Origin: Occallatibacter savannae
Lineage (GTDB): Bacteria; Acidobacteriota; Terriglobia; Terriglobales; Acidobacteriaceae
Direction: 5' to 3'
Assembly (NCBI RefSeq): GCF_003131205.1
Contig: NZ_QFFY01000003.1
Location: 731,663 to 795,662, forward strand
Length of the DNA stretch: 64,000 bases
This document shows positions 19,201 through 27,114 of the stretch, piece by piece (position 1 is the first letter of the stretch; the number at the start of each line of letters is the position of its first letter). Under the pieces are notes generated by a model. It worked only from the letters and a program-made list of their open reading frames with translations, was not told the DNA's origin and did no database searches. A program made the position numbers and the translations under genes.

Positions 19201-19826
19201 CCGAAGAACTCGATGCGGACTGGGCGATCAGCCTCCGGCGAGTAAACATCGAGGATGCCGCCACGCCGCGTAAACTGCCCGGGCATCTCCACCAGGTCCA
19301 TCTGCGTGTAGCCCACGGTGGCGAGGTGGGCAGTGAGAATCTCGACATCCATTTCCTCGCCACGGCGCACCGTTACGGCGAGGCTCGCGTAATAGTTGCG
19401 GTCGAAGAGGCGCAGAGCTGCGGCCTCAGCCGGGGCGATCAGAATCGACACTCCACCCGTCGCCAGCTTGTACAGGGCAGCAGCACGCTGTTCCTGGACG
19501 TCCGGGTGTGGCGACAGGTTCTCAAAGGGCAGCACGTCGTGCGCCGGGAGCCGCACAACGCGATCGGGATCAACGGCGCCGGTCAGCTCGCACCCAGCGC
19601 GAAGCGCGAGTTCCAGCGCTTCAGCAGCTTTATTGTCGGCGACGACGACAATGACCGGGTGCTTGGCCGCGCGGGCCATCAGCGGAATGTACAAGCAACG
19701 AGCTGTATTGGTGAGTCCAGACAGACGTCGCCGTCCAACACCGAGGGAGAGGTGCCTGCGAACGCGGTCAAACGAGGAGGACTGCTCCAGTTCCGCGAAA
19801 ATTTCGCGGACAAACGGGAGGATCAT
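16263..19826 (-). CDS. mfd: transcription-repair coupling factor Mfd
   Basis: A DNA translocase that displaces RNA polymerase stalled at lesions and recruits UvrA. The 1187 residues carry the expected architecture: an N-terminal UvrB-like region (GGILDVYSPEADRPVRIEFFGDEIE), the RNA polymerase interaction domain with GDYVVHVEHGIAQYQGL, a superfamily 2 motor with LCGDVGYGKTEVAMRAAF (Walker A), VDEEQRFGV (motif II) and SATPIPRTLHMS (motif III), the translocation motif QLRGRVGRS, and a C-terminal TRCF domain. The first 40 residues are less conserved, so a slightly later start is possible. Confidence 0.97.
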   Translation of the reverse strand: MILPFVREIFAELEQSSSFDRVRRHLSLGVGRRRLSGLTNTARCLYIPLMARAAKHPVIVVVADNKAAEALELALRAGCELTGAVDPDRVVRLPAHDVLPFENLSPHPDVQEQRAAALYKLATGGVSILIAPAEAAALRLFDRNYYASLAVTVRRGEEMDVEILTAHLATVGYTQMDLVEMPGQFTRRGGILDVYSPEADRPVRIEFFGDEIETIRKFDPETQRSQSGLDEAQLLPLTETPVTEHLLAAVHARLSKQRVQVAGEGLSDEEEMEIEAAAAGGVSVFPGWEFFSAVAGAESHLLKLLPNAVLFVEEPAMVRNQIDRWWNKVEQRHDRSGIGNLIRPEDLYLRPEILQGFLDSHQGLDLDQLGAVDVLEDDNTLGEIAVNSRPTLRFHGSIPALVEQLKNLMAADQRIVLAVPTQGDAERTATMLREYQVPYRFGSRVVQHGSELEEASYMAGDMRVPVIVRTQIASGVSFPDANLIVFGANDLSDDADIHARPEPKKSKTAAFLSDFRDLAIGDYVVHVEHGIAQYQGLKEIVQDGLAVEFMILEFAEQAKLYVPLTRLDLIQKYRSTDTGPAPQLNKLGSQQWVKTKARVRKAMQDMAAELLKLYAQRHTAQGTSFSADNDFQREFEDSFDYRETDDQLSAIAAVKQDMESTTPMDRLLCGDVGYGKTEVAMRAAFKAVQDGKQVAVLTPTTVLAFQHFETFKKRFSQFPITIEMISRFRTAKEQKIILEKLETGKVDVLIGTHRILSKDIKFQDLGLLIVDEEQRFGVRHKERLKQLRKEIDVLAMSATPIPRTLHMSLVGLRDMSVIETPPKDRMAIQTVVAKFDEKIIRSAIEVELERGGQVYFVHNRVETIYEIASRIQELVPGARVVVGHGQMGEKELEQVMLAFMHHEFDILVATTIIENGLDIPLANTIIINRADRHGLSELYQLRGRVGRSNRRAYAYLLIPPERELTDIARRRLAALKEFSDLGAGFKIAALDLELRGAGNMLGGEQSGHIEAIGFEMYTSMLEAAVKEMKGEGEEERPSTQLNLGIALRIDETYVGEENQRLRLYKKIAGAENEKALADLRAEMEDRYGTLPDSTVYLLEAASLRLECERMGIAQIDRKRAELQIRFTEKAAIDPQHLMRLVARNAKRGAQFTPQGLLKFPLAATKPDDVLLEIRDLIEKLAPDAVTA

Positions 19827-19913
19827 GCAGTGTTCAGTTTATCGCACTGTCTCAGCAGCAGTTTCGTCCGATGAAGCGCCAATCCGAGCGGAAAAGGTTG
19901 CTTTCTCTTGAGC

Positions 19914-21170
19914 TCAATCCGCCGCCTGGGACACCGGATGGGCAGCCTTGGTCGACTCGGCGTATACGAGCACCCCACCCAGCGTCATCGCCCCCGCAAT
20001 CGCCCATAGTCCCGCCGAGTAGTGATGCGTCAGGTCATGCAGCCAACCCATCGACGACGGGCCGGCGAAGGCGCCGACCGCACCAACTGAATTCACCAGC
20101 GCAATCGCCGCGCCGGCGGCTTTCCCGGAAAGACGGCTCGCGGCCAGGCTCCAGAACATCGGCAGCCCCGCCAATATCCCCATCGCGGAAATGCAGAAAC
20201 CAGTCGCTGAGAGCGGTGCGGTATGCGCGACACCCGCAACTACAAACCCGGCCGCACCGACAAGAAACAGCCACGGAAGTGTTCGGAACCCTCTCCTGCG
20301 GCTGGCCCACAGCATTGCGAGCGCGCCGCACCCGAATGTCGCAGTTCCCCACCAGCCTGTCGCGATCGTCGTAGCACCATGCGCGGTAAGGATCTTCGGC
20401 AGCCAGAACGTAAGCCCGTAGTTCCCGCTGCTCCAGAGAAAGTAGACGATGCAGTCGCGGATCACTCGGCCGGTCTGTTTCTCTCCGGTCTCCTGCAATC
20501 CATCCTCGCCGGATCGATCGCGCGCGACCTGCTCTTTCTCCGCATCGGAGAGCCAGGACGCCGACCACGGCCCATCGGCCAGTACAAACCAGCTTGCAAT
20601 TCCCAGGAGAACCGCCGGCGCTCCCTCAATCAGAAATAACCACTGCCAATCCTTGAGGCCTCCGAAATCGCCAAGCATCATAATGTGGGCCGAGATCGGC
20701 GAACCGATTGAGTTGCACAGCGGCACCGCCAGCAAAAACATCGCCAGTATGCGCGTGCGCAGTCCGCGCGGCATCCAGAAGGTGAAGTAGTAGATCACTC
20801 CCGGATAGAAGCCCGACTCCGCAATCCCAAGCAGAAAGCGAATGGCAATGTAAGCGGACAAGCTGTGAACGAACGCCGTTCCCATCGACACAATGCCCCA
20901 GACAACCATCAGAATTGCCAGCCATCGCCGCGCGCCGAGCCGCGCCAGCACAAGGTTTGCAGGCACTTCAAACAGGCAGTAGCTGAGAAAGAATACGCCG
21001 GCGGCGAACCCGTAGTTTCTAGCACTGATGCCAAGATCGCGGTTCATCGTCAGCGCGGCAAAACTGATGTTCACTCGATCGAGAAACGCGACCATGTAGA
21101 GAATGACGAGAAAGGGGACGAGACGCCAGGCGATCTTGCGGTAGAGCGGGCTCATGGCTACGGCGTTCAC
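19914..21170 (-). CDS. MFS transporter, anion:cation symporter type
   Basis: A 418-residue major facilitator with about 12 hydrophobic helices. The N-terminal AWRLVPFLVILYMVAFLDR followed by NISFAALTMNRDLG, and GIAESGFYPGVIYYFTFWMP in helix 4-5, are the signature of the ACS family, which imports tartrate, phthalate, hexuronates and similar organic anions with a cation. The central loop (about 205-235) is acidic and short. Substrate cannot be read from sequence and no catabolic gene lies beside it. ATG 21155 (MSPLYRK) is an equally plausible start. Confidence 0.87.
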   Translation of the reverse strand: MNAVAMSPLYRKIAWRLVPFLVILYMVAFLDRVNISFAALTMNRDLGISARNYGFAAGVFFLSYCLFEVPANLVLARLGARRWLAILMVVWGIVSMGTAFVHSLSAYIAIRFLLGIAESGFYPGVIYYFTFWMPRGLRTRILAMFLLAVPLCNSIGSPISAHIMMLGDFGGLKDWQWLFLIEGAPAVLLGIASWFVLADGPWSASWLSDAEKEQVARDRSGEDGLQETGEKQTGRVIRDCIVYFLWSSGNYGLTFWLPKILTAHGATTIATGWWGTATFGCGALAMLWASRRRGFRTLPWLFLVGAAGFVVAGVAHTAPLSATGFCISAMGILAGLPMFWSLAASRLSGKAAGAAIALVNSVGAVGAFAGPSSMGWLHDLTHHYSAGLWAIAGAMTLGGVLVYAESTKAAHPVSQAAD

Positions 21171-21214
21171 TCTACGCAGATACTCCTCGATGCAGGCGCG
21201 AACCAGACTACACG

Positions 21215-21859
21215 CTAATGCGGACGCCCGGGAAGGATGAAATGCTCGGCGCAGCGCGGCTCATATGCGTCGCCCGGTACCTTCACCGGGCAGTCATACG
21301 CTGCGGGCTTGCCGTCGATCAGCCGCTGCGAGTAGAGAGCCCGCGCGCCGCAGGTGCAGTAGGCCATGCACTCCGTAATGCTGCCGCCGTAGGCATTTAC
21401 AAGCCAGCTCAGGTTGAGCATCTCGCCGAACGGCAAAGCCCGGAAGTCGAGGTCCAGCCCGGCGACCAGCACATCATGATTCGCATCGAGCAGGTTGCGC
21501 GCAAAGAGAAAAAGATCGCTGACGAACTGGCCTTCGTCAATGGCGACACATTCGACGCGCTTACCGATCTCCTGTTCCACTTCCGCAATTTTTTCGAGCA
21601 CGGGCCAGGGATCGGCGGAGTTGAATTCAAGCGCCTGCATCCGCGCATGGCCATTCGGATTGCGGCTCTCCACCAGCCCAGGACCGCCTTTGGTGTCATC
21701 GCTGGGCTTCAGCACAAGTACGTACTGCTTGGCATACTGGCGGCGCATCTCGGCGCGGCGCAGCAGCTCGGCCGTCTTGTTGCTGCGCATCGGCCCCATG
21801 ATCAGTTCGATCTTGCCCGGCACTGCTTGAACTCCCCTCACATCTGCGTCGGAGTTCAT
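21215..21859 (-). CDS. tdk: thymidine kinase (type II) with altered P-loop
   Basis: Phosphorylates thymidine for salvage. The 214 residues show the type II fold: P-loop GPMRSNKT (22-29), the Asp-Glu motif AIDEGQFVSDL, the DFRALPFGEM region, the lasso loop, and a structural zinc site from CTCGARALYSQR and the later Cys and Cys/His residues (YDCP, RCAEHF). The P-loop is odd: the usual GPMFSGKS has Asn in place of the Gly before the Lys. The frame is otherwise intact, so activity is plausible but should not be assumed. Confidence 0.88.
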   Translation of the reverse strand: MNSDADVRGVQAVPGKIELIMGPMRSNKTAELLRRAEMRRQYAKQYVLVLKPSDDTKGGPGLVESRNPNGHARMQALEFNSADPWPVLEKIAEVEQEIGKRVECVAIDEGQFVSDLFLFARNLLDANHDVLVAGLDLDFRALPFGEMLNLSWLVNAYGGSITECMAYCTCGARALYSQRLIDGKPAAYDCPVKVPGDAYEPRCAEHFILPGRPH

Positions 21860-21905
21860 GATACTGCTTCAGGCAGTCGCCGGGTCTTTGCTGTTGGATT
21901 GACGC

Positions 21906-23360
21906 TCACTCGCTGCCCAGCGCCTTCGTGAATGCGTAGAAGAAGTCCAGCGACTTCCAGAACGAGTCCACTGGGATGCGCTCATCCTGGCCATGCGCCC
22001 GGTCGTCATCACGCTCCAGCGCGACGGCTGAATAGCCGTAACAAGGGATGCCGACCTGGGCAAAGTAAATGGAGTCGCTGGCGCCGTTTTCCATGACGGG
22101 GGTGACCGGAACGCCCGGCCAGATCTGCTGCGTGATGCGCGTCAGCGGATCAAAGACTTCCTTGATGGGCGGCGGCGGCACGATCGCCTTCCGTTCCGGC
22201 GCTGTTTCCGACACTGCGCCCGCGTCGGAGACATACTTCACGCTGAGCTTCGAATCGGCGAAGAGCTTGATAAGTTCCTGCCGAATCTCCTCCGGCGAGT
22301 GGCCGGGAAAGATACGGCAGTTCACGTTGGCCTGCGCTGTCTGCGCAAGGGCGTTGCGCGCGTGGCCGGCGTTCAGCATCGTGGCAACGCAGGTAGTGCG
22401 GAAGTTTGAATTGAAATCCGGCTCCTTGCTCAGCCGCGCCGCTGCAGTCTGGTCGGGCGGAGTTGCAAGTATGGCCTTGATGTCCTGCGCGGTCTGCCCC
22501 TTCTCCTGCTTTTCGAGATTCTGGAAGTACGTCCGCGTGACGTCATTCAGCTCGAAGGGGAAGGAGTAAGCCTGAAGCTTGTTGAGCGCGGTGGTCAGTT
22601 CGTAGATGGCGTTATCAGGGCGCGGGCGCGAGCTGTGGCCGCCAGGATTCCGCGCGGTGACCTCGTAGTCCGCGTAGACCTTTTCTGTAGCCTCAACATC
22701 GGCGACAACGGGCCGCCCGTGATCGAGTTCCACCCCTCCCGCATCCATGTTGATGACGAACGCCGCGTCCACCAGGTCGCGGTGATTCTTCACCAGCCAC
22801 TGAGGGCCGTTGAACTTGCCGCCTTCCTCATCGGCAGTCAGAGCCAGAATCAGATCGCGCTTCGGCTTGTAGCCGTCGTGATGAAGTTGAAGGAAGGTCC
22901 ACACCAGCGCTGCGTCCGACTCTTTCATGTCCTGCGTCCCGCGCCCGTAGAAGTAGCCGTCCTTCTCCACAAACTCAAACGGATTGGTGTGCCAGTCGCT
23001 CGGCAGAGCTTCCACCACGTCCAGGTGGCCCAGGAAGAGTACCGGCTTTTCGGACGTCGGCGCTCCGGCGCGCATGCGCACGATCAGGTTCATCTTGTTG
23101 GGATCAGGTCCGATCAGTTGCATGTCCTCCGGCGCAAAGCCCGCGTCGAGAAACCGCTTCTGCATTGCCTTCGCAGCCGCCGTCACGCTGCCCTTCGGCG
23201 TATCGGTACTGTTGATCTCGATCAGCTGCTTGAAGATGTCGCGAGCCTCCTCCCGTTGCGCCGGAGTGGTCGTTGGAAGCGATCCGGACTGTGCGGAAGA
23301 AGCGATGGATGCTGCGCAAAAAAGGCTGGAAAGAAGAACGGAAACGACCTTCGGGGACAT
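21906..23360 (-). CDS. secreted M20-family metallopeptidase
   Basis: About 484 residues from ATG 23360; an upstream extension to 23579 lacks any family similarity and is excluded. A signal peptide (about 1-23, ending SSAQS) exports it. The M20 zinc core is visible: FLGHLDVVEALPSDW (His and Asp ligands), GRGTQDMKESDA (bridging Asp), LTADEEGGKFNG (catalytic Glu pair), and a final His/Glu pair in the C-terminal lid region. M20 enzymes cleave dipeptides or acyl-amino acids with two zinc ions. The gene is divergent from the VOC gene, with a 117-bp shared promoter region. Confidence 0.87.
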   Translation of the reverse strand: MSPKVVSVLLSSLFCAASIASSAQSGSLPTTTPAQREEARDIFKQLIEINSTDTPKGSVTAAAKAMQKRFLDAGFAPEDMQLIGPDPNKMNLIVRMRAGAPTSEKPVLFLGHLDVVEALPSDWHTNPFEFVEKDGYFYGRGTQDMKESDAALVWTFLQLHHDGYKPKRDLILALTADEEGGKFNGPQWLVKNHRDLVDAAFVINMDAGGVELDHGRPVVADVEATEKVYADYEVTARNPGGHSSRPRPDNAIYELTTALNKLQAYSFPFELNDVTRTYFQNLEKQEKGQTAQDIKAILATPPDQTAAARLSKEPDFNSNFRTTCVATMLNAGHARNALAQTAQANVNCRIFPGHSPEEIRQELIKLFADSKLSVKYVSDAGAVSETAPERKAIVPPPPIKEVFDPLTRITQQIWPGVPVTPVMENGASDSIYFAQVGIPCYGYSAVALERDDDRAHGQDERIPVDSFWKSLDFFYAFTKALGSE

Positions 23361-23477
23361 GGCTGCATTGTACAAAATTGCTGGCTCGGGCCGAGTCGGA
23401 GACCTGCATCGGGTACTTCGGTTGCAGATCGCGACAAATCGATTTATTGTGATGCCGCAGCATTTTCGAGGTGGGGT

Positions 23478-24410
23478 ATGTATCGAAAGCTTCTTGTCGC
23501 GGCCGGAGCGGTCGCATTGACACTCGGCACCGTTACTCTCAGCGCGCAGGAACGGCCGAAGATCACCAGCATTTCGCACCTGGCGGTTTACACGTCAGAT
23601 GCGGCGGCGACGGATCACTACTATCGCGAGATCATTGGAGCGGCCAAAGAAGCGGATCCCGAGAATCCTGCCGGCGTAAAGTACGCCTTCAGCGCGACGC
23701 AATACATCGAGGTGCTTCCTCTGCCCGCCAACTCGGGCGTGAATCGCATGGACCACGCGGCATTCAATACATCCGATGCGGAAGCTATGCGCAAATACCT
23801 CGCGGCCAAGAGCTGGAAGACCCCTTCGTCGGTCTCAAAGGGCAAGGACGGAAGCCGCTGGTTTGCGGTGACCGATCCCGAGGGCAATAAGATCGAATTC
23901 GTTCAGCCCTCTTCCAGCGCGAAACCCGTGAATGCGCCGAAGATCATCGGCAGCCACGTCATCCACGTCGGCTTTCTCGTCCACAGCCGCGAAGCCGAAG
24001 ACAAGTTCTATCGCGACCTGCTCGGCTTCCGCCCCTACTGGTATGGCGGCATGACGGACGCAAAGACCGACTGGGTCAGCCAGCAGGTCCCCGATGGCCA
24101 CGACTGGCTCGAATATATGGTCTCCGGCGGCCCCGGCACCGGCATCCCGGCGAACATGACGCAGCAGACGCTCGGCGTCCTCGATCATTTCGCCATCGGC
24201 GAACACTCCGTCCCTGACGCGTACAAGAAGCTCGAAGCCGAAAACCGCCTCGGCAACGGCCGTCACGATCAGGGCCCGAAGATCGGCAAGGACGGCAAGT
24301 ACCAATTCAACATGTACGATCCCGACGGCATCCGCGCCGAGCTTATGAACTTTAAGGCGACCGAGAAGCCCTGCTGTTCGCCATTCACTGCGCCTGATCC
24401 GTCCGAGTAG
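23478..24410 (+). CDS. exported protein with two VOC (glyoxalase-fold) domains
   Basis: A 310-residue protein. ATG 23478 begins a clear signal peptide (YRKLLVAAGAVALTLGTVTL, ending SAQ); the frame is open far upstream but that part overlaps the M20 gene on the other strand. Two vicinal-oxygen-chelate domains follow: the first begins ITSISHLAVYTSD, the second begins SHVIHVGFLVHSRE and contains DWLEYMVSGG and the closing YDPDGIRAELMNF. Candidate metal ligands are the His residues of SHLAVY/VIHVGF and acidic residues in the strand ends. Exported VOC proteins are frequent in Acidobacteriota; no substrate is known. Confidence 0.85.
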   Translation: MYRKLLVAAGAVALTLGTVTLSAQERPKITSISHLAVYTSDAAATDHYYREIIGAAKEADPENPAGVKYAFSATQYIEVLPLPANSGVNRMDHAAFNTSDAEAMRKYLAAKSWKTPSSVSKGKDGSRWFAVTDPEGNKIEFVQPSSSAKPVNAPKIIGSHVIHVGFLVHSREAEDKFYRDLLGFRPYWYGGMTDAKTDWVSQQVPDGHDWLEYMVSGGPGTGIPANMTQQTLGVLDHFAIGEHSVPDAYKKLEAENRLGNGRHDQGPKIGKDGKYQFNMYDPDGIRAELMNFKATEKPCCSPFTAPDPSE

Positions 24411-24428
24411 GCACCTAATCAGCAATTG

Positions 24429-24467
24429 GAACGAGGGCTGCGCTTCGGCGCGGCCCTCGTTCTCTCC
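24429..24467 (+). terminator. terminator with UUCG tetraloop between the VOC gene and gatB
   Basis: A 15-bp stem (24429-24443 with 24448-24462, one G-T pair) closed by a TTCG tetraloop and followed by TCTCC. It begins 19 bases after the VOC stop and ends 20 bases before the gatB ATG, so it either isolates gatB or acts as a leader hairpin. Confidence 0.65.
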
Positions 24468-24482
24468 ACGATAAAATTGCTT

Positions 24483-25958
24483 ATGGCCGCAACCGCAATC
24501 TCTCCTGAAGTCCTCGCCAAGTACGAGCCGGTGATCGGCCTCGAAGTGCACGTCCAGCTCCTGACGGCGACGAAGATCTTCTGCGGCTGCGCCAACAAAT
24601 TCGGCTCCGAGCCCAACACAAACATCTGTCCTGTCTGCATCGGCCTGCCCGGCGCGCTTCCCGTCCTCAACGCGAAGGCCGTCGAATACGCAACGCTCGC
24701 GTCGCTGGCGCTCAACTGCCAGGTCCGCGAGCGCTCCATCTTCGCCCGCAAAAACTACTTCTACCCCGATCTTCCCAAGGGCTACCAGATCTCACAGTTC
24801 GACAAGCCCATCGCCGAGCACGGCTGGATCGAAGTTCCCACCGCCGAGGGCGGTACGAAGAGAATCGGCATCACGCGCTTGCACATGGAAGAAGACGCAG
24901 GCAAAAGCATCCACGACGGCTTCTCCGACTCCGCAACGCGCACCTACCTCGACCTCAATCGCTGCGGCACTCCGCTCTGCGAGATCGTCAGCGAACCCGA
25001 CATCCGCACGCCCGACGAGGCCTTCGAGTACCTCACGCGCCTGAAAGAGATCCTCCTCTACACCGGGGTCTCCGACTGCAACATGGAAGAAGGTTCGCTG
25101 CGCTGCGACGCGAACGTCAGCGTTCGCCTCAAAGGCGCACCGAAGTTCGGCACCAAGGCCGAAGTCAAAAACGTCAACAGCTTCCGCTTTATCCGCCAGG
25201 CGCTTGAATACGAGATCGAGCGCCAAATCGAACTGATCGAAGAGGGCGGTCGCGTCATCCAGGAGACGCGCCTCTGGAATGCCAACGAGGGACGTACGTA
25301 TTCGATGCGCTCCAAAGAGCAGGCGCACGACTACCGCTACTTCCCCGAGCCCGATCTGCCGCCCCTCGTCCTCACGCCTGAGTTCATCGCACAGAAACGG
25401 GCGGAACTACCCGAACTGCCCGAAGCCCGCCGCAAGCGGATGGTCGCTGAATACGAGCTGAGCGAGAAGGACGCGCAGCCCCTCACCTCGTCGCGCGAAT
25501 TCGCAGACCGCTTCGAAGCAGCCGCAAAGTCCGCGAAGAACCCGCGGCGCGTCTCCAACATTCTGATCAGCGAACTCGGCGGTCGGCTCAACGCGCAGGG
25601 ACTCGAGCTCGATCAATCGCCCATCTCGATGGCGGGCGTGGTGCTTGCTGCCGATCTGCTCGAAGAAGGCAAGATCAGTTCCAAGCAGATGAAAGGTCTG
25701 TTCGACATTTGCTTCGAAGAGAGCGAAGACTTCCCCGCTGTCTACGAGCGCGAAAAGCCGGAGCAGATCACGGACACCTCCGCGATCGAGAAGATGATCG
25801 ACGAGGTCATCGCCGCGAATCCCAAGCAGGTTGAGCAGTATCGTGCCGGCAAAAAGACGCTCGCGGGATTCTTCGTCGGCCAGGTGATGCGAGCGTCCAA
25901 AGGGCAGGCCAATCCCGCGCTACTCAACGAGCTGGTCACGAGGAAGCTGGAAGGCTGA
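24483..25958 (+). CDS. gatB: Asp-tRNA(Asn)/Glu-tRNA(Gln) amidotransferase subunit B
   Basis: Subunit B of GatCAB, which converts misacylated Glu-tRNA(Gln) and Asp-tRNA(Asn) to the correct amide forms. The 491 residues from ATG 24483 (MAATAISPEV) match the usual length; the longer frame from 24426 runs through the terminator hairpin. Seen: GLEVHVQLLTATKIFCGCANKF with NICPVCIGLPGALPVLN (kinase-like ATP site with a zinc Cys cluster), NYFYPDLPKGYQISQFD, the DYRYFPEPDLPPL block, and the YqeY-like tRNA-binding tail ending QANPALLNELVTRKL. gatC and gatA are not next to it. Confidence 0.97.
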   Translation: MAATAISPEVLAKYEPVIGLEVHVQLLTATKIFCGCANKFGSEPNTNICPVCIGLPGALPVLNAKAVEYATLASLALNCQVRERSIFARKNYFYPDLPKGYQISQFDKPIAEHGWIEVPTAEGGTKRIGITRLHMEEDAGKSIHDGFSDSATRTYLDLNRCGTPLCEIVSEPDIRTPDEAFEYLTRLKEILLYTGVSDCNMEEGSLRCDANVSVRLKGAPKFGTKAEVKNVNSFRFIRQALEYEIERQIELIEEGGRVIQETRLWNANEGRTYSMRSKEQAHDYRYFPEPDLPPLVLTPEFIAQKRAELPELPEARRKRMVAEYELSEKDAQPLTSSREFADRFEAAAKSAKNPRRVSNILISELGGRLNAQGLELDQSPISMAGVVLAADLLEEGKISSKQMKGLFDICFEESEDFPAVYEREKPEQITDTSAIEKMIDEVIAANPKQVEQYRAGKKTLAGFFVGQVMRASKGQANPALLNELVTRKLEG

Positions 25959-25972
25959 TCGAACTCACCGGC

Positions 25973-26290
25973 CTACCGCGATTTCGCCGCATGCTGTCGC
26001 GCGGAATCGCGCCACGGCATCCGCACGGCGTATACCGGCGTTGCAGTCACGGTCTCCTTGGTTACGCTGAGCAGCTTGCGTCGCGCCAGCCAGCGCACCG
26101 CGGACTGCGCTGAGCTCTTCGATATTCCCACGGACTCGGCGACCTGCTGGTAACTGGCGCGAACCTCGCACTTGCTCCGCGCCTGCTCCGCTGCCAGCCA
26201 AAGATACACGAGAAAGCTGGCGGGTTTGTGGTCGTGACCGACGAGATCGCGCATCAGTACGTCCGTGATGTAGTCATCCAGCAACGGCAT
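25973..26290 (-). CDS. small helix-turn-helix regulator
   Basis: A 105-residue protein made almost entirely of a winged helix-turn-helix: RASYQQVAESVGISKSSAQS (helix, turn, recognition helix), then AVRWLARRKLLSV and a short beta wing (VTATPVYAVRMPW). The arrangement resembles MarR/RepA-type DNA-binding domains without an effector domain. It is convergent with gatB and divergent from a VOC gene. An inverted repeat TGTATCG-N17-CGATACA overlaps its own likely promoter, so autoregulation, and perhaps control of the VOC gene, is inferred. Confidence 0.75.
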   Translation of the reverse strand: MPLLDDYITDVLMRDLVGHDHKPASFLVYLWLAAEQARSKCEVRASYQQVAESVGISKSSAQSAVRWLARRKLLSVTKETVTATPVYAVRMPWRDSARQHAAKSR

Positions 26291-26293
26291 AGC

Positions 26294-26324
26294 TGTATCG
26301 ATAAATACTATAGCAAGCGATACA
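26294..26324. promoter_or_regulatory. operator-like inverted repeat between the HTH and VOC genes
   Basis: TGTATCG (26294-26300) and CGATACA (26318-26324) are perfect 7-bp arms 17 bases apart. Minus-strand TATAGT (26307-26312), a good -10 box for the HTH gene, lies between them, so a bound dimer would block it. Confidence 0.5.
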
Positions 26325-26375
26325 GGATTGATCTCAAAAATCAGTCCGCGTTACTCTCGCCTGCGTGAGGTGAAG

Positions 26376-26744
26376 ATGATCAGAGGAATCAAGTTTGTAG
26401 GTGTACCCGTACGCGACCAGGCCGTCGCTTTGAAGTTCTACACCGAGGCGATCGGCATGAAGGTGATGACCGATCAGCCTTTCTCGCCACAGCAGCGTTG
26501 GATCGAGCTGAAGTTTCCTGGAGCAGATACGGGCGTCACGCTCTTTACACCGCCAGGCCACGAGGATCGAATCGGCCAGTTCCAATCCATATCATTCTGG
26601 TGCGATGACGTGTTTGCGGAAGCCGAGGCTCTGAAGCAGAAGGGCGTTGTCTTTACAAAAGAACCGGCGACCGAAACTTGGGGAACGGCCGCCGTCTTTC
26701 GTGATCCTGATGGAAATCAGTTTGTCTTGTCGAGCCGGAAGTAG
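26376..26744 (+). CDS. VOC-family (glyoxalase-like) protein
   Basis: A 122-residue single-domain vicinal-oxygen-chelate protein. ATG 26376 is chosen because GAGGTGAAG lies directly upstream; the frame opens earlier at 26328 without support. Motifs are IKFVGVPVRDQAVALKFYTE at the N terminus and the C-terminal FRDPDGNQFVLSSR, where the usual metal-binding Glu is replaced by Gln. Such proteins function as dimers in thiol transfer, fosfomycin-type resistance or dioxygenation; nothing selects among these. It is probably controlled by the divergent HTH regulator. Confidence 0.82.
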   Translation: MIRGIKFVGVPVRDQAVALKFYTEAIGMKVMTDQPFSPQQRWIELKFPGADTGVTLFTPPGHEDRIGQFQSISFWCDDVFAEAEALKQKGVVFTKEPATETWGTAAVFRDPDGNQFVLSSRK

Positions 26745-26745
26745 C

Positions 26746-27114
26746 TTACTTCAGCTTCAGCTCTGTCTCATAATCTTTGCTTGCGTTCCACGAACTCACG
26801 GTCTTCGTGGCGCTCTTCTTGCCGTCTTTTTCAGCCCAGAGATCGTAGTCGTCGGTCATGCTCACCTGGGCAAAACGGAATCGCCCGTTGCTGGCGGAGG
26901 TATAGCTGCGAATCGCCTTGGTCTTGCTGTTCTTGAGGAACACGGTCGCGCCCTGTACCGGCGCGGAATCGTCCCCGACCACCGATCCGCTCACATTGCG
27001 CTGCCCCACGTTCTGGGCATGCGCGGCGGTGAGATTGGCGATCGAAGGGACTGTACCCAGCGTCAATGCTGCGAAAAGGGCCCATGCGGTCATACGTGCG
27101 CGACTGCGTTTCAC
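26746..27114 (-). CDS. secreted carboxypeptidase-regulatory-like domain protein
   Basis: A 122-residue exported protein. The signal peptide (hydrophobic about 9-23, with cleavage near AHAQ at 31-34) precedes one beta-sandwich of CarboxypepD-regulatory type: GSVVGDDSAPVQGATVFLKN, SNGRFRFAQV and DYDLWAEKDGKKS. The fold is a common Acidobacteriota surface or periplasmic module and has no catalytic residues. Its ATG overlaps the stop of the upstream LysW-like gene in an ATGA, so the two are translated from one message. Confidence 0.75.
   Translation of the reverse strand: MKRSRARMTAWALFAALTLGTVPSIANLTAAHAQNVGQRNVSGSVVGDDSAPVQGATVFLKNSKTKAIRSYTSASNGRFRFAQVSMTDDYDLWAEKDGKKSATKTVSSWNASKDYETELKLK

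Noticed and set aside
22635..23477. Upstream extension of the exported VOC frame
   Set aside because: It runs antisense through the M20 peptidase gene, and the signal peptide begins at 23478.
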